Assembly (NCBI GenBank): GCA_947631955.1
Contig: CANRNJ010000001.1
Location: forward strand, 248,001 to 312,000
Origin: an uncultured Lachnospiraceae bacterium
Lineage (GTDB): Bacteria > Bacillota > Clostridia > Lachnospirales > Lachnospiraceae
Direction: 5' to 3'
DNA length: 64,000 nt
The notes under the pieces were generated by a model that had not been told where the DNA came from, did no database searches, and saw nothing but the letters and a program-made list of their open reading frames with translations. The stretch's first letter is position 1; every line of letters begins with the position of its first letter. Below, in pieces: positions 26,110-34,291 of the stretch. The position numbers and the translations under genes are program-made.

Positions 26110-27716
26110 CTCTGTTCCCCGCTCCCTTCCGCCTTATATTCCGTGGGTGTAACGCCCACGTTTTTCTTAAACGACCGGCTGAAATAATTGGGATCCGAAT
26201 AGCCCACCATAGAGCAAATCTCTTTCATGGAGCACTCCGTGGTAGACAGCAGTTCTTTCGCCTTCTCCATGCGGACGCCGGTCAGATATTCCACGAAACC
26301 CTCGCCCGTTTCCTCTTTAAAGATCTTGCTGAAATAATAGGGGCTTATATTGACCCGGCGCGACACGTCGTCGAGCGAGATATCTTTGCTGTAGTTGTCC
26401 CGGATGTATTCCTTCGCCGTTTCCACTTGGCTGACGGATTTCTCAGACGCCTTGTGCAGGACGTTCTGGCACGCCTCTCCCACCTTCAGGATGAACCACT
26501 TCCTGAGCGTTTCCGCGTCGGCGGCGTTCATCACCTCCGGGAGATACTCGTTGCGCGTGTTAAACTCGTAAGTCATGCCGCCGTTCTCGTAAGCGATATG
26601 TTCCGCCCAGAGGACAAATTCAAGCACCTTTAAGCGGATAGCCATCCGGCTGTCGGGATTGCTGTCCACCATCCAGTCAAAAAATTCCCCGGCTGTCAGC
26701 ACGGCGCGGTTCGGTTCCCCATTCTTCACTTCCTCAAACAGACGTTTCTCCAGATGGATCGGATAATCTCCTCCGTACTCACAGTGGATCGGCAGGTCGT
26801 CCGCGTGCGCCACACTCCCGGTCGTGCGCAGGAGTGCGTTAAGCGCCTCCGAATAGGAATTTTTCACTTCTCCCATCCGTCTGATCGAGCCGATGCCGAT
26901 GCGGAAATGGATGTCGGTCTTCCTGCGCAGTTCCCGGACCATCGCGCGCGACTTTTCGATCAGTTCTATCCGTTTGTTGTAATCCATGGACTTTTCGCTG
27001 CTGGGAACCAGCACGGCGATCTTATTCGCCATGACCGATCCCACGATACATCCCGGAAAGCCTTCTTTTAACGCCTCCCGCACTTCCTGTTCATGACGGC
27101 TGATGCGGACGCTGCTTCCCACCGCATTGGTCAGGTGGCTCCCTTCCTGAACCTCGCCGCATACTACGGCCGCCATATACGCATATTCCTGTTCGATACC
27201 GAGCAGTTCCCTGTAGCTGTCGATATCTTCGGTAAAATGCTCCTGCAAAAGGATGTCGTATATCAGTCCGCTCTCTATGATCGGGACCACCGTTTCCAGT
27301 TTCTCACGGATCAGAAGGTCGTTGCTGCGCTTCTCGCGCTCTCTGTCGATCTGCTCTATCGCCCTTCGGATCGCCGCCACGATCCTCGTCTTCTCCATGG
27401 GCTTCGTGATATATTCCAACACGCCCAGACTGATGGCTTCCTTGGCATAGTCAAACTTGTCATAAGCCGACATCACGATAAACACCACATTCTGATTGGT
27501 CGCCCGTATCTCTTTCATGGCTTCGATACCGTTAATGCCGGGCATCTGGATATCCATGATCGCGATATCCGGCCGGTAGTTCTCCGCCAGTTCGATCACG
27601 CTCCTGCCGGTCTTGGCATACTCTACCATGCACTCGCTGCCAAATTCCTTTTCAATAATGAATTTGAGCGCGTCGATAACGATCCCTTCATCGTCCGCCA
27701 ACATGATCCTGTACAT
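26103..27716 (-). CDS. Response regulator, YesN type with AraC DNA-binding domain
   Basis: This is a 537-residue two-component regulator. The receiver domain (1-120) has acidic pair DD near residue 8, phospho-acceptor Asp in IAIMDIQMPG near 54, Ser in VMSAYD and Lys in ITKPM near 105. A long middle region (about 150-420) follows. An AraC-type double helix-turn-helix ends the protein (NISPYYFSKIFKEETGEGF, MVGYSDPNYFSRSFKKNVG). It is transcribed with the kinase 26 bases upstream and most likely activates the chvE-mmsA-mmsB operon and perhaps the xylan genes. Start has GGAGAGAGT before ATG. Confidence 0.92.
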   Translation of the reverse strand: MYRIMLADDEGIVIDALKFIIEKEFGSECMVEYAKTGRSVIELAENYRPDIAIMDIQMPGINGIEAMKEIRATNQNVVFIVMSAYDKFDYAKEAISLGVLEYITKPMEKTRIVAAIRRAIEQIDREREKRSNDLLIREKLETVVPIIESGLIYDILLQEHFTEDIDSYRELLGIEQEYAYMAAVVCGEVQEGSHLTNAVGSSVRISRHEQEVREALKEGFPGCIVGSVMANKIAVLVPSSEKSMDYNKRIELIEKSRAMVRELRRKTDIHFRIGIGSIRRMGEVKNSYSEALNALLRTTGSVAHADDLPIHCEYGGDYPIHLEKRLFEEVKNGEPNRAVLTAGEFFDWMVDSNPDSRMAIRLKVLEFVLWAEHIAYENGGMTYEFNTRNEYLPEVMNAADAETLRKWFILKVGEACQNVLHKASEKSVSQVETAKEYIRDNYSKDISLDDVSRRVNISPYYFSKIFKEETGEGFVEYLTGVRMEKAKELLSTTECSMKEICSMVGYSDPNYFSRSFKKNVGVTPTEYKAEGSGEQRC

Positions 27717-27742
27717 ACTCTCTCCATTCCGGGTCTATTCCC

Positions 27743-29311
27743 TCACTGTCCTTCCGTGCCGCTCTGTCCGTCCGGCCCGCGGTCCGCGGCGGCGCCCGCC
27801 GCCTGTCTGATGCGGATCAACACCTCTGTGCCCTGTCCTTTGCCTTTGCTGTTGATCTCCACCGCATCTTCATCCCCCGTGTACAGCCGCATACGCGATA
27901 TCACGTTGTCCATGCCGATCCCGTTGGACCCGGCGGCCATGCCGCTCGTCCTGTAGGTGCCGTTCATCACCCGGTCGATCGTTTCCCTGCTCATGCCGAC
28001 GCCGTTATCCTTTATGCTGATGCAGAGAGGGCCCCCCCCCACAAAATCGCCGTTTGCGGCTTTTTCGCCCGCCGCGCCGCTCTCCCGGTAAACGCACAGG
28101 CGGATCATGCCTTCTCCGTCCATCTCACGGATGCCGTGATTGACGCAGTTCTCCACGATCGGCTGCAGGATCATTCCCGGCATCTGCGTCTGCATAAGGG
28201 CTTCGTCCACATTTTTCTCGTAATGGATATCGCCCGCAAACCGCACGTTCAGGATGTAGATATAGGAATCCACCATCTCGATCTCCTCGGCAAGAGAAAC
28301 ATTCTCCTCGCTTTTTTTCATGTTATAGCGGTAAAACTGAGCGACCTTCTGGACATATTCATACGTCCTGTCGGCGCCCTCCATCATGGCAAGCTGTGCG
28401 CCCGCGTTCAGCGTGTTAAAAAGGAAATGCGGGTTGATCTGCGCCTGCAGATATTTCAGCCTCGCATCCTTTAAATGGGCTTCCATCAACAGCTCCTTCT
28501 CCTTAAGCTTCCGCTCCGCCTCCATGTTGTCCCGGATCTGCTCGATATATTTTCCTATGCTGACGACCATAGAATTGAAAGCATGTGTCACGATCCCGAC
28601 TTCGTCCGTCGATTCGGGTTCCTGGAGTTCGATGTCAAAATTGCCTTTGGCGATCTCATCCGCGGAGCCTGCAAGCCTTTTCAACGGTTTGATGACCGTG
28701 CCCGTAAAACTGATGATAATGCCTACATTTCCCACCATCACCGCAGTCATAACGATCATGGACACCATTTCAAACAGCCGGAACCGCCTGAGCAGTTCCA
28801 TGTACTGCGTCGAATTGTTTTTAAACTGTTCACTGTTCAAAGCGGATATATAGGCGATGATATAGTCGTACATCTGCGTCGTGGATTCATACCTGACCCT
28901 GTATTTCTCCACGTTCCGGCCGCGCTTTGCCTCAATGGTCTGTCCCGCCGTTTCCAGATAACATTCCGACATATGCCTGATATTGCGTTCCATTCTTTCA
29001 AAAGCCGAACCCGTCACCTGATCGTCCAGTTCCCGCACCATCTCCGAAAAAGCCTGCTCGCTCCGATAATAATTTTCCAGAGAATCCGTGGTCTTTGCAC
29101 TCAGATACGCCGTCATATTATCCTGAGTCTGTGTCAGCGCCTCCGACAGTTCGTTCAAATGCAGATTATCCTGATAGACCGTGTCCAACTGGGACGACAT
29201 GCCATTGATGCCCGCCAGCAGCGCCAGATTGACGCACAGCATGAAAAGATTGGTCACGATATAGATGGCGCTGATCTTGAACTGGAGAGAGCCGCCGCGT
29301 AATCTATTCAT
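27743..29311 (-). CDS. Sensor histidine kinase, YesM/LytS type
   Basis: This 522-residue membrane kinase has a first transmembrane helix near residues 13-35, an external helical sensor region to about 175, a second helix, then a HAMP linker (KRLAGSADEIAKGNFD). The His-kinase box is QAQINPHFLFNTLNAGAQLAMMEG. The ATPase part has IVENCVNHGIREM (N box) and NGIGMDNVISRMRLY (G box). The ATG at 29311 has GGAGG nine bases upstream; the frame extends to 29338. It overlaps the binding-protein gene by eight bases. A run of nine G in the coding strand (28032-28040) lies in the ATPase domain at a Gly-Gly-Gly. Confidence 0.9.
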   Translation of the reverse strand: MNRLRGGSLQFKISAIYIVTNLFMLCVNLALLAGINGMSSQLDTVYQDNLHLNELSEALTQTQDNMTAYLSAKTTDSLENYYRSEQAFSEMVRELDDQVTGSAFERMERNIRHMSECYLETAGQTIEAKRGRNVEKYRVRYESTTQMYDYIIAYISALNSEQFKNNSTQYMELLRRFRLFEMVSMIVMTAVMVGNVGIIISFTGTVIKPLKRLAGSADEIAKGNFDIELQEPESTDEVGIVTHAFNSMVVSIGKYIEQIRDNMEAERKLKEKELLMEAHLKDARLKYLQAQINPHFLFNTLNAGAQLAMMEGADRTYEYVQKVAQFYRYNMKKSEENVSLAEEIEMVDSYIYILNVRFAGDIHYEKNVDEALMQTQMPGMILQPIVENCVNHGIREMDGEGMIRLCVYRESGAAGEKAANGDFVGGGPLCISIKDNGVGMSRETIDRVMNGTYRTSGMAAGSNGIGMDNVISRMRLYTGDEDAVEINSKGKGQGTEVLIRIRQAAGAAADRGPDGQSGTEGQ

Positions 29312-30473
29312 CCGCATTTTCCTCCTCGTTATAATCAAGATACTGCGCCACGTTATTCTTGTTGATCACAGTGACGTCCGCCGTAAAATACTGGCTCGTG
29401 TACCCCAGATCGTGATATTCCTGAAGAGCCTCTATGCAGTAACCGCCCATCTGCCGCGTATCGATCACCGCCGTCGCGTATATCACATTTCTGTCGATCG
29501 CATTGGCAATCGTATCGGACACAAAATATCCCAGAATATTAACGTCGCCGACCATATTATAATCCACTACGGCCTGATAAACGCAGGTGGTGCTCAGTTC
29601 GTCCAGACAAACGATGATGTCCGGCACGTTTTCTTCCATAAAAATATCACGGATCGACTCCTCTACGGAAAAATCATTGGTATCGTCGATGGAGATAGGG
29701 ACAAATTCCAGTTCGATACCCGTGGACTTCTCGTTCTCCATCGTTTCTTGGATGCCGGAATATAGGATATTCTGATCCACATCACTGGCGTAAGCGTTTA
29801 CCAGTACGGCTATCTTCACTTTTTCTCCGATCGCTCTGGCAGGATCGAGAAACTGCACCTCACCGTCCTTTCTGCCACTGTTCAGACGGCGTTCGGCATT
29901 ATCCTTGTTTCCAATGATATCGGCGAGCAGATACAGTCCCATCCTGCCGTACTCACGGCCCAGATTATAGCTGCCCACACCGACAAAACTGCATCTGCTG
30001 CTGTGCGTATTATCCCCGTAGAGCGTCACCACGGGTATGCCCTGCGCCGACGCCTCGTCGATGAGCGCGGCGATCTCCTCTCCTTCGTCCGCCGTCACGA
30101 TGATCCCGTCTACGCCCGAAGCGATCGCGATACGCATCAGATCCTCTTTATCATATTCCTGCGGCAGGTTCCCGCCCAGCCAGTCCACATACACATTGTT
30201 TTCCAGGCCGCGCATATACGCGCCCTGATACACCGACGTCCAGAAAGAAGATTTGTGATCATCGGTGATCATTACATAGTACCTGTCATAGACCATATCG
30301 TCCGCAGTATCCGCACTTTTGCCATAACCGTTATAGAAGCGGACGACCGCAGCGCCCATGCCGACAGTCAGAGCCATACATACCACGGTGATCACAAACG
30401 CCGGGATATACGATCTGCGCGCCGTTCCCGTTCCTTTTTCACTTGTCCGAACCGCTTTCCTCTTCCTATTCAA
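29304..30473 (-). CDS. Membrane-anchored sugar-binding sensor protein, XylFII-like
   Basis: This 389-residue protein has a basic N-terminus, one membrane helix (about residues 22-45, YIPAFVITVVCMALTVGMGA) without a lipobox, and a periplasmic-binding domain. DGIIVTADEGEEIAALIDEA and PVVTLYGDN are typical blocks. In XylFII-LytS systems such a protein binds pentose and passes the signal to the kinase; it is encoded directly before the kinase here. I choose TTG at 30473 with AAAGGA nine bases upstream. The frame opens at a TTG at 30596, but a promoter-like TAAAAT overlaps those codons and no ribosome site is there. The function is inferred by context. Confidence 0.8.
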   Translation of the reverse strand: MNRKRKAVRTSEKGTGTARRSYIPAFVITVVCMALTVGMGAAVVRFYNGYGKSADTADDMVYDRYYVMITDDHKSSFWTSVYQGAYMRGLENNVYVDWLGGNLPQEYDKEDLMRIAIASGVDGIIVTADEGEEIAALIDEASAQGIPVVTLYGDNTHSSRCSFVGVGSYNLGREYGRMGLYLLADIIGNKDNAERRLNSGRKDGEVQFLDPARAIGEKVKIAVLVNAYASDVDQNILYSGIQETMENEKSTGIELEFVPISIDDTNDFSVEESIRDIFMEENVPDIIVCLDELSTTCVYQAVVDYNMVGDVNILGYFVSDTIANAIDRNVIYATAVIDTRQMGGYCIEALQEYHDLGYTSQYFTADVTVINKNNVAQYLDYNEEENADE

Positions 30474-30652
30474 ACCGCCGCATCCTTTCTTTGCACCGCA
30501 GCGCCCGCAGACTAATCCGACAGCCGCTCCGCCGCCGGGACCGGCGGCCTGCGGATCTTCCGAAACGTTTATCTGTATTTTATCACAACGGGCCAAAGTT
30601 GTGAAACAACTTTCGAGGATCGCGGTTCGAATCGCAATTCGAATATCATTTG

Positions 30653-30838
30653 CCCGTCGCCAAACACAACCCGTTTATCACATTTCAGATACGCCTGTAA
30701 CTGTTTGATCGCCTTGGCTTTTGAAAGTATGTCACCTTTTTCGCTGTGACCAATGAGCGGGCTGCCGCATAAAAAACATTTCCTGCCCCGTCAATCGATC
30801 GATTACCCTGTTTGTGTATTCTGATATGTCCGATTCCT
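30653..30838 (-). pseudogene. Remnant of a Cof-type HAD hydrolase
   Basis: Two frames carry pieces of one protein. The second reads HSEKGDILSKAKAIKQL, then YLKCDKRVVFGDG, which is the lysine motif III and the GDGxND motif IV of Cof/HAD phosphatases. It breaks off right after GDG. The first piece (SDISEYTNRVIDRLTGQ) is in another frame and joins near a run of six T, which suggests a one-base slip. No start or ribosome site is left. The rest of the gene is missing. Confidence 0.5.
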
Positions 30839-30845
30839 AATGTAA

Positions 30846-30965
30846 TTACTGATATAAAAAACAGGTAAATCTTTCAATGAACCAGCATAGATAGTTTTTC
30901 CCCGCAAAAAATACCGATAAGGCAGCAGCCAACGCGCCGCCAAGCGCTACAAGCAAAAATTCCAT
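30846..30965 (-). CDS. Small hydrophobic protein, 39 residues, downstream of vapC
   Basis: A short frame begins MEFLLVALGGALAAAL, with about 20 uncharged residues in a row, then a Lys, two aromatic-rich turns and a cysteine pair (CWFIERFTC). It would make one membrane helix with a short tail. The ribosome site GGAGG lies eight bases before the ATG, as good as any neighbour. It starts 25 bases after vapC on the same strand. Its size and shape resemble small membrane toxins or membrane anchors, but I know no exact relative. The coding status rests on the ribosome site and composition. Confidence 0.5.
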   Translation of the reverse strand: MEFLLVALGGALAAALSVFFAGKNYLCWFIERFTCFLYQ

Positions 30966-30990
30966 GATCTTTTCCTCCGCAAACAAAACT

Positions 30991-31398
30991 TTAATGCTCT
31001 TGTGTCCAGTCTTCTACTGATAAACCGGCCACGCAATCAAACTCTTTTGTATTGTTTGTCACCAGAATCAGGTCCCTTGATTTGGCATGACCTGCAATCA
31101 GCGTATCCATGGGACCGATCGGGGTTCCTCTTTTTTCAAGGTCAGATCTGATTTTTCCATATCCCTCTGCAGCCCGCATGTCAAAGTCGATAATTGTAAT
31201 CGGCGAGAGAAATAAAGAGAGCGCAATACGATTTCTTTCCACCGCCATGCTCTTTTCAACACCATGCATCAGCTCTGCATAAGTGATTGCTGAAATACAC
31301 AATTCTTCTGGATCATGCGAAAGGAATTTTTTGATTACATTATTGGGCCTGTTCTTCATGACATAGATACAAATGTTTGTGTCTAACATATATTTCAT
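30991..31398 (-). CDS. vapC: VapC family PIN-domain ribonuclease toxin
   Basis: This 135-residue toxin of a type II toxin-antitoxin pair cuts RNA, usually tRNA or rRNA. Acidic PIN residues are visible: MLDTN (Asp6), ITYAELMHGVEK (Glu near 42) and GPMDTLIAGHA (Asp near 98), plus the closing LVTNNTKEF motif with the expected Asn and Asp. Its start overlaps vapB by four bases, so antitoxin and toxin are coupled. All catalytic positions are intact. VapB should neutralise it and repress the shared promoter. Confidence 0.93.
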   Translation of the reverse strand: MKYMLDTNICIYVMKNRPNNVIKKFLSHDPEELCISAITYAELMHGVEKSMAVERNRIALSLFLSPITIIDFDMRAAEGYGKIRSDLEKRGTPIGPMDTLIAGHAKSRDLILVTNNTKEFDCVAGLSVEDWTQEH

Positions 31399-31625
31399 AG
31401 CGGATCGCGCTCCTGTGCTTCGGATTGATTGCGTCCATCATTCATAAAATCCTCTGAAAAAAGATTCAGGCTGTTTAAAAAGCCGGACCATTTGTTTTCC
31501 ACAGGCATCAATATGACAACATCGCCTATCTTATTGACAGCTACTTCCTCATCATTAAACCGATATTCCTTTGGCAGTCTGACAGCCTGACTTCTGCCAT
31601 TTTCAAATATTTTTGCTAACATCAT
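31395..31625 (-). CDS. vapB: VapB family antitoxin
   Basis: This 76-residue antitoxin begins with a swapped-hairpin AbrB-type DNA-binding domain: AKIFENGRSQAVRLPKEYRF is the hallmark. The acidic C-terminal tail (LNLFSEDFMNDGRN) would block the VapC active site. The frame continues to 31694, but the ATG pair at 31625 has GGAGGG nine bases upstream. The longer version would also include the promoter. Transcription is likely autorepressed through the inverted repeat in that promoter. Confidence 0.92.
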   Translation of the reverse strand: MMLAKIFENGRSQAVRLPKEYRFNDEEVAVNKIGDVVILMPVENKWSGFLNSLNLFSEDFMNDGRNQSEAQERDPL

Positions 31626-31649
31626 CTTTGTGAACCCTCCTATAATATT

Positions 31650-31678
31650 AGTATATATCAAGATATATATCGCGTCAA
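31650..31678 (-). promoter_or_regulatory. vapBC promoter with overlapping operator
   Basis: On the minus strand TTGACG (31673-31678) and TATACT (31650-31655) are 17 bases apart. Within the spacer, ATATATC-AA-GATATAT at 31653-31668 is a perfect inverted repeat, placed where bound VapBC would block polymerase. Confidence 0.75.
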
Positions 31679-31737
31679 TGCTATTAGAATACATCCGAAT
31701 ATATTCCGCTCATAATAAAATTGTTTCATGCTTCTTT

Positions 31738-31860
31738 TTACAGCCTTTTAACCGGTCTGACATATTTCCAGAATCGTTCGGGGGCATGATAAAAATAGAA
31801 CACTCTGCCTTGTGTCATGTCAAGGCAATAGCCGGATGCGGCATAATCGAAATTTTTCAT
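31738..31860 (-). CDS. Small ORF or gene remnant, 40 residues
   Basis: A 40-codon frame starts MKNFDYAASGYCLD and is rich in aromatic residues (VFYFYHAPERFWKYV). It reads like part of a real protein rather than random sequence. GAGG lies only two bases before the ATG, too near for a good ribosome site. I do not recognise it; it may be the end of a decayed gene. The rest of the 318-base gap holds the vapBC promoter. Confidence 0.3.
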   Translation of the reverse strand: MKNFDYAASGYCLDMTQGRVFYFYHAPERFWKYVRPVKRL

Positions 31861-31943
31861 TGCCTCTTCAATTTTTTGCTCAACATTTCATATATGGCAG
31901 CTCGTCCTATTGTTATATTACCGCTGATAATAATAAATATATG

Positions 31944-32486
31944 TTATCTGTTGGCTAAAAATAAAACCGCAAAACTTATTACTCCAAAAATCGGAGCTGA
32001 GATTGCTATAATGCGCCGTACTTTTGAATCATCGCTGCATATTAAGTACAATAGTCTGCATATAAGAACTCCAATCAAACCGCCCATGCTATTTAAAATC
32101 ACATCATCAATATCTCCAATTCCAAATTTTGAAATAAATTGGACTATTTCGACTACCGTACTTATAACAAAAACCCACAAAGCGTTCTTCCATATTCCTT
32201 TATCCTTTTTAAACAAAGTAATATAGACACCACAAGGTACAAAGATAAAAATATTAGCCAATAAATTGAGCGGCGCAAATGCGTGTAAAACAGAAGCACT
32301 ATCCTGACCTGATACCAAATCATTCCCTGATAAATAACTTATGATTCCTTGAAATGGAACTAAATTGACAGCCCTTGTTGAATGGTGTGTCCTAAATAGT
32401 ATTAAAACTGAAAGTAAAATATAAAATGCAAATACGCCATATAGTAAAAGATCGATACAAAAATTGATTTTTCTCTTATCGCTCAT
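31944..32486 (-). CDS. VanZ family membrane protein
   Basis: This 180-residue membrane protein has a helix after a short basic start (MSDKRKINF) and the VanZ core: VNLVPFQGI near residue 45, NLLANIFIFVPCGVYI near 83, and EIVQFISKFGIGDIDDVILNSMGG near 120. The conserved Glu-Gln and Asp-Asp pairs lie there. About four to five helices are present. VanZ proteins confer slight glycopeptide resistance in some hosts, but most are of unknown role. The start at 32486 has AAAGGAA six bases upstream. The insertion sequence begins 28 bases before this start, so its own promoter may have been displaced. Confidence 0.85.
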   Translation of the reverse strand: MSDKRKINFCIDLLLYGVFAFYILLSVLILFRTHHSTRAVNLVPFQGIISYLSGNDLVSGQDSASVLHAFAPLNLLANIFIFVPCGVYITLFKKDKGIWKNALWVFVISTVVEIVQFISKFGIGDIDDVILNSMGGLIGVLICRLLYLICSDDSKVRRIIAISAPIFGVISFAVLFLANR

Positions 32487-32513
32487 ACTTGTTCCTTTCA
32501 AATTTCTTAAAGT

Positions 32514-34273
32514 TAGGCATTTGCGAAACGCCACAATCCGCATAAATACGGCATTTTTACTACTAAAAAAATAAATAACTCCTCACCGGATATGGTATAA
32601 TAGAATTGTCCAGAAACCATTAACCATCACCAAGAAAGGAGTTATTCTGATACCTATGATATCATATAAACAGCTTTCTTTGACAGATATTTTTCAGGAT
32701 TGCCAGGATAAATTTGAAAATGACAAACCTGCGTTTCTGTCTCTATTAGAACAACATATCGATCTGGATGAACTGATCCCTCTTTCTTTCCGGAATCATT
32801 TCTATGCATCAACGGGCAGAACCCGTAAATACCCTTTACATGCTTTTCTGTGGGCGCTGATCATCCAGCGTATTTTCTCTATCCCTACAGACCAGCTTCT
32901 CCTGACTTTTCTCGCTTACTCAAAACCGCTTCGTGAGTTCTGTGGTTTTACCAAAGTCCCCGATGCTTCCAAGATCACCCGCTTCAAACAGGACTTTTTA
33001 GATGATCTGCAGCTCGTATTCGAGAACCTTGTTGATCTTACCGAACCCATCTGCAAGGCCATTGACTCTGCTAAGGCCGACATGACCATCTTTGATTCTT
33101 CGGGCATTGAAGCATTCGTTACCGAAAATAATCCGAAGTACGCTAACAGAATCGTCAAGCAGCTTAAGGCATACGCGAAAGCGCAGGGCTTTGATAAATC
33201 TTATGATCCTTATAAAGCTGCCTATGGCTCCATGCCCGCGCATGCTTCTGCTAATCCTGAGATCAAACAATTATATATCAATGGTCATTTCTGCTATGTC
33301 TTCAAGTTTGGCATTGTTACCAATGGTCTTGGCATCATCCGGCATATTTCTTTTTATAATAAAGACTTTTTTAAGTCTCATCCCGATATCGTTGTCAATA
33401 ACAAATCCGATTCCCCTGACGAAGATAAATGTGTCCATGATTCCAAGCTTTTGATCCCGACACTAAAAGATTTCTTTTCCATGCATCCGTTAATTAATCC
33501 AAAAACCTTCCTTGGTGATGCAGCTTTCGATACCGTAGGACTCTATAAGAATCTTCTTACCGGTAACACTTTTGGTGATAATAAACATTTCTCCAAAGCT
33601 TTCATACCGCTCAATGCAAGGTCTCACCTTGAAAATGTTGATTATAACATCAATGAAAACGGCTTACCCTGTTGTCCCCACGATCCTTCCATTCCTATGA
33701 AACACGAGGGCAGTAAATCAAACTTACGCAGCGGTATCCCCACCTTCAAGTTCGTATGTCCAAAAATGAAATGGATCTACGACAAAACAGCCAAAAAATC
33801 CCATCGTCATTGTTTTTGTGAAAATCCGTGTACTTCTTCTAAATGCGGACGCATGGTTTACATCTATCCGGAAAAGAATCTCCGTGCTTATCCGGGTGTT
33901 GTCCGCGGAACCGAAGAATGGGACAATATCTACAAAATACGGACTGCCGTTGAAAGGAATCTCAATCATACAAAAGAAAATCTCTGTCTGGCAGGGCGCC
34001 GGACCCAAAATGAGAAGACCCTGCATGCTGATCTGATTCTTGCAGGCATCACTCAACTGCTGACTGTCGTTCTTGCACACAAGATAAACCATCACGAATA
34101 CATCCGCAGTTTGAAACCGCTTATAGCTTAGGATTTACCAACTTTATAAGTTATAAGGCTTAATTAAAGTGCGCCTGATTTTGCCACCGCCTCCTTTTAT
34201 CCTTGAAATCCTGCGGAACAGGATTGCTTCCTTATTTGAAATCAAGGCTGCGAACTTGTTTCGCAATTACCTA
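32514..34273. mobile_element. Complete insertion sequence, IS1182-like, 1760 bp
   Basis: The ends are 16-bp inverted repeats matching at 14 positions: TAGGCATTTGCGAAAC on the left (from 32514) and TAGGTAATTGCGAAAC read inward from 34273. TTCTTAAAGT is present immediately outside both ends (32504-32513 and 34274-34283), which looks like a 10-bp target duplication. One intact transposase gene lies inside. The family label rests on transposase appearance only. Confidence 0.85.
32656..34131 (+). CDS. DDE transposase
   Basis: This 491-residue transposase has an N-terminal helical domain typical of IS1182/DUF772 proteins (YPLHAFLWALIIQRIF, FCGFTKVPDASKITRFKQ). The likely catalytic residues are Asp in MTIFDSSGIEAF near 146, Asp in GDAAFDTVGLY near 290, and Glu in RTAVERNLNHTKENL near 435. 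A cysteine-rich insert (CFCENPCTSSKCG) lies in between. The frame is uninterrupted, so it may be active. AAAGGAG is 14 bases before the ATG, a long spacing. A TATAAT-like box lies at about 32597. Confidence 0.88.
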   Translation: MISYKQLSLTDIFQDCQDKFENDKPAFLSLLEQHIDLDELIPLSFRNHFYASTGRTRKYPLHAFLWALIIQRIFSIPTDQLLLTFLAYSKPLREFCGFTKVPDASKITRFKQDFLDDLQLVFENLVDLTEPICKAIDSAKADMTIFDSSGIEAFVTENNPKYANRIVKQLKAYAKAQGFDKSYDPYKAAYGSMPAHASANPEIKQLYINGHFCYVFKFGIVTNGLGIIRHISFYNKDFFKSHPDIVVNNKSDSPDEDKCVHDSKLLIPTLKDFFSMHPLINPKTFLGDAAFDTVGLYKNLLTGNTFGDNKHFSKAFIPLNARSHLENVDYNINENGLPCCPHDPSIPMKHEGSKSNLRSGIPTFKFVCPKMKWIYDKTAKKSHRHCFCENPCTSSKCGRMVYIYPEKNLRAYPGVVRGTEEWDNIYKIRTAVERNLNHTKENLCLAGRRTQNEKTLHADLILAGITQLLTVVLAHKINHHEYIRSLKPLIA

Positions 34274-34291
34274 TTCTTAAAGTATTCATCA

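Noticed and set aside
30474..30596. Longer N-terminus for the membrane-anchored sugar-binding protein
   Set aside because: The TTG at 30596 has no ribosome site and the first codons overlap a promoter-like TAAAAT; the Cys/Gly-rich extension does not resemble the family.
30601..30640. GGTTCGAATC resembling a tRNA T-loop
   Set aside because: No acceptor or anticodon stem can be built around it; it is part of a short palindrome.
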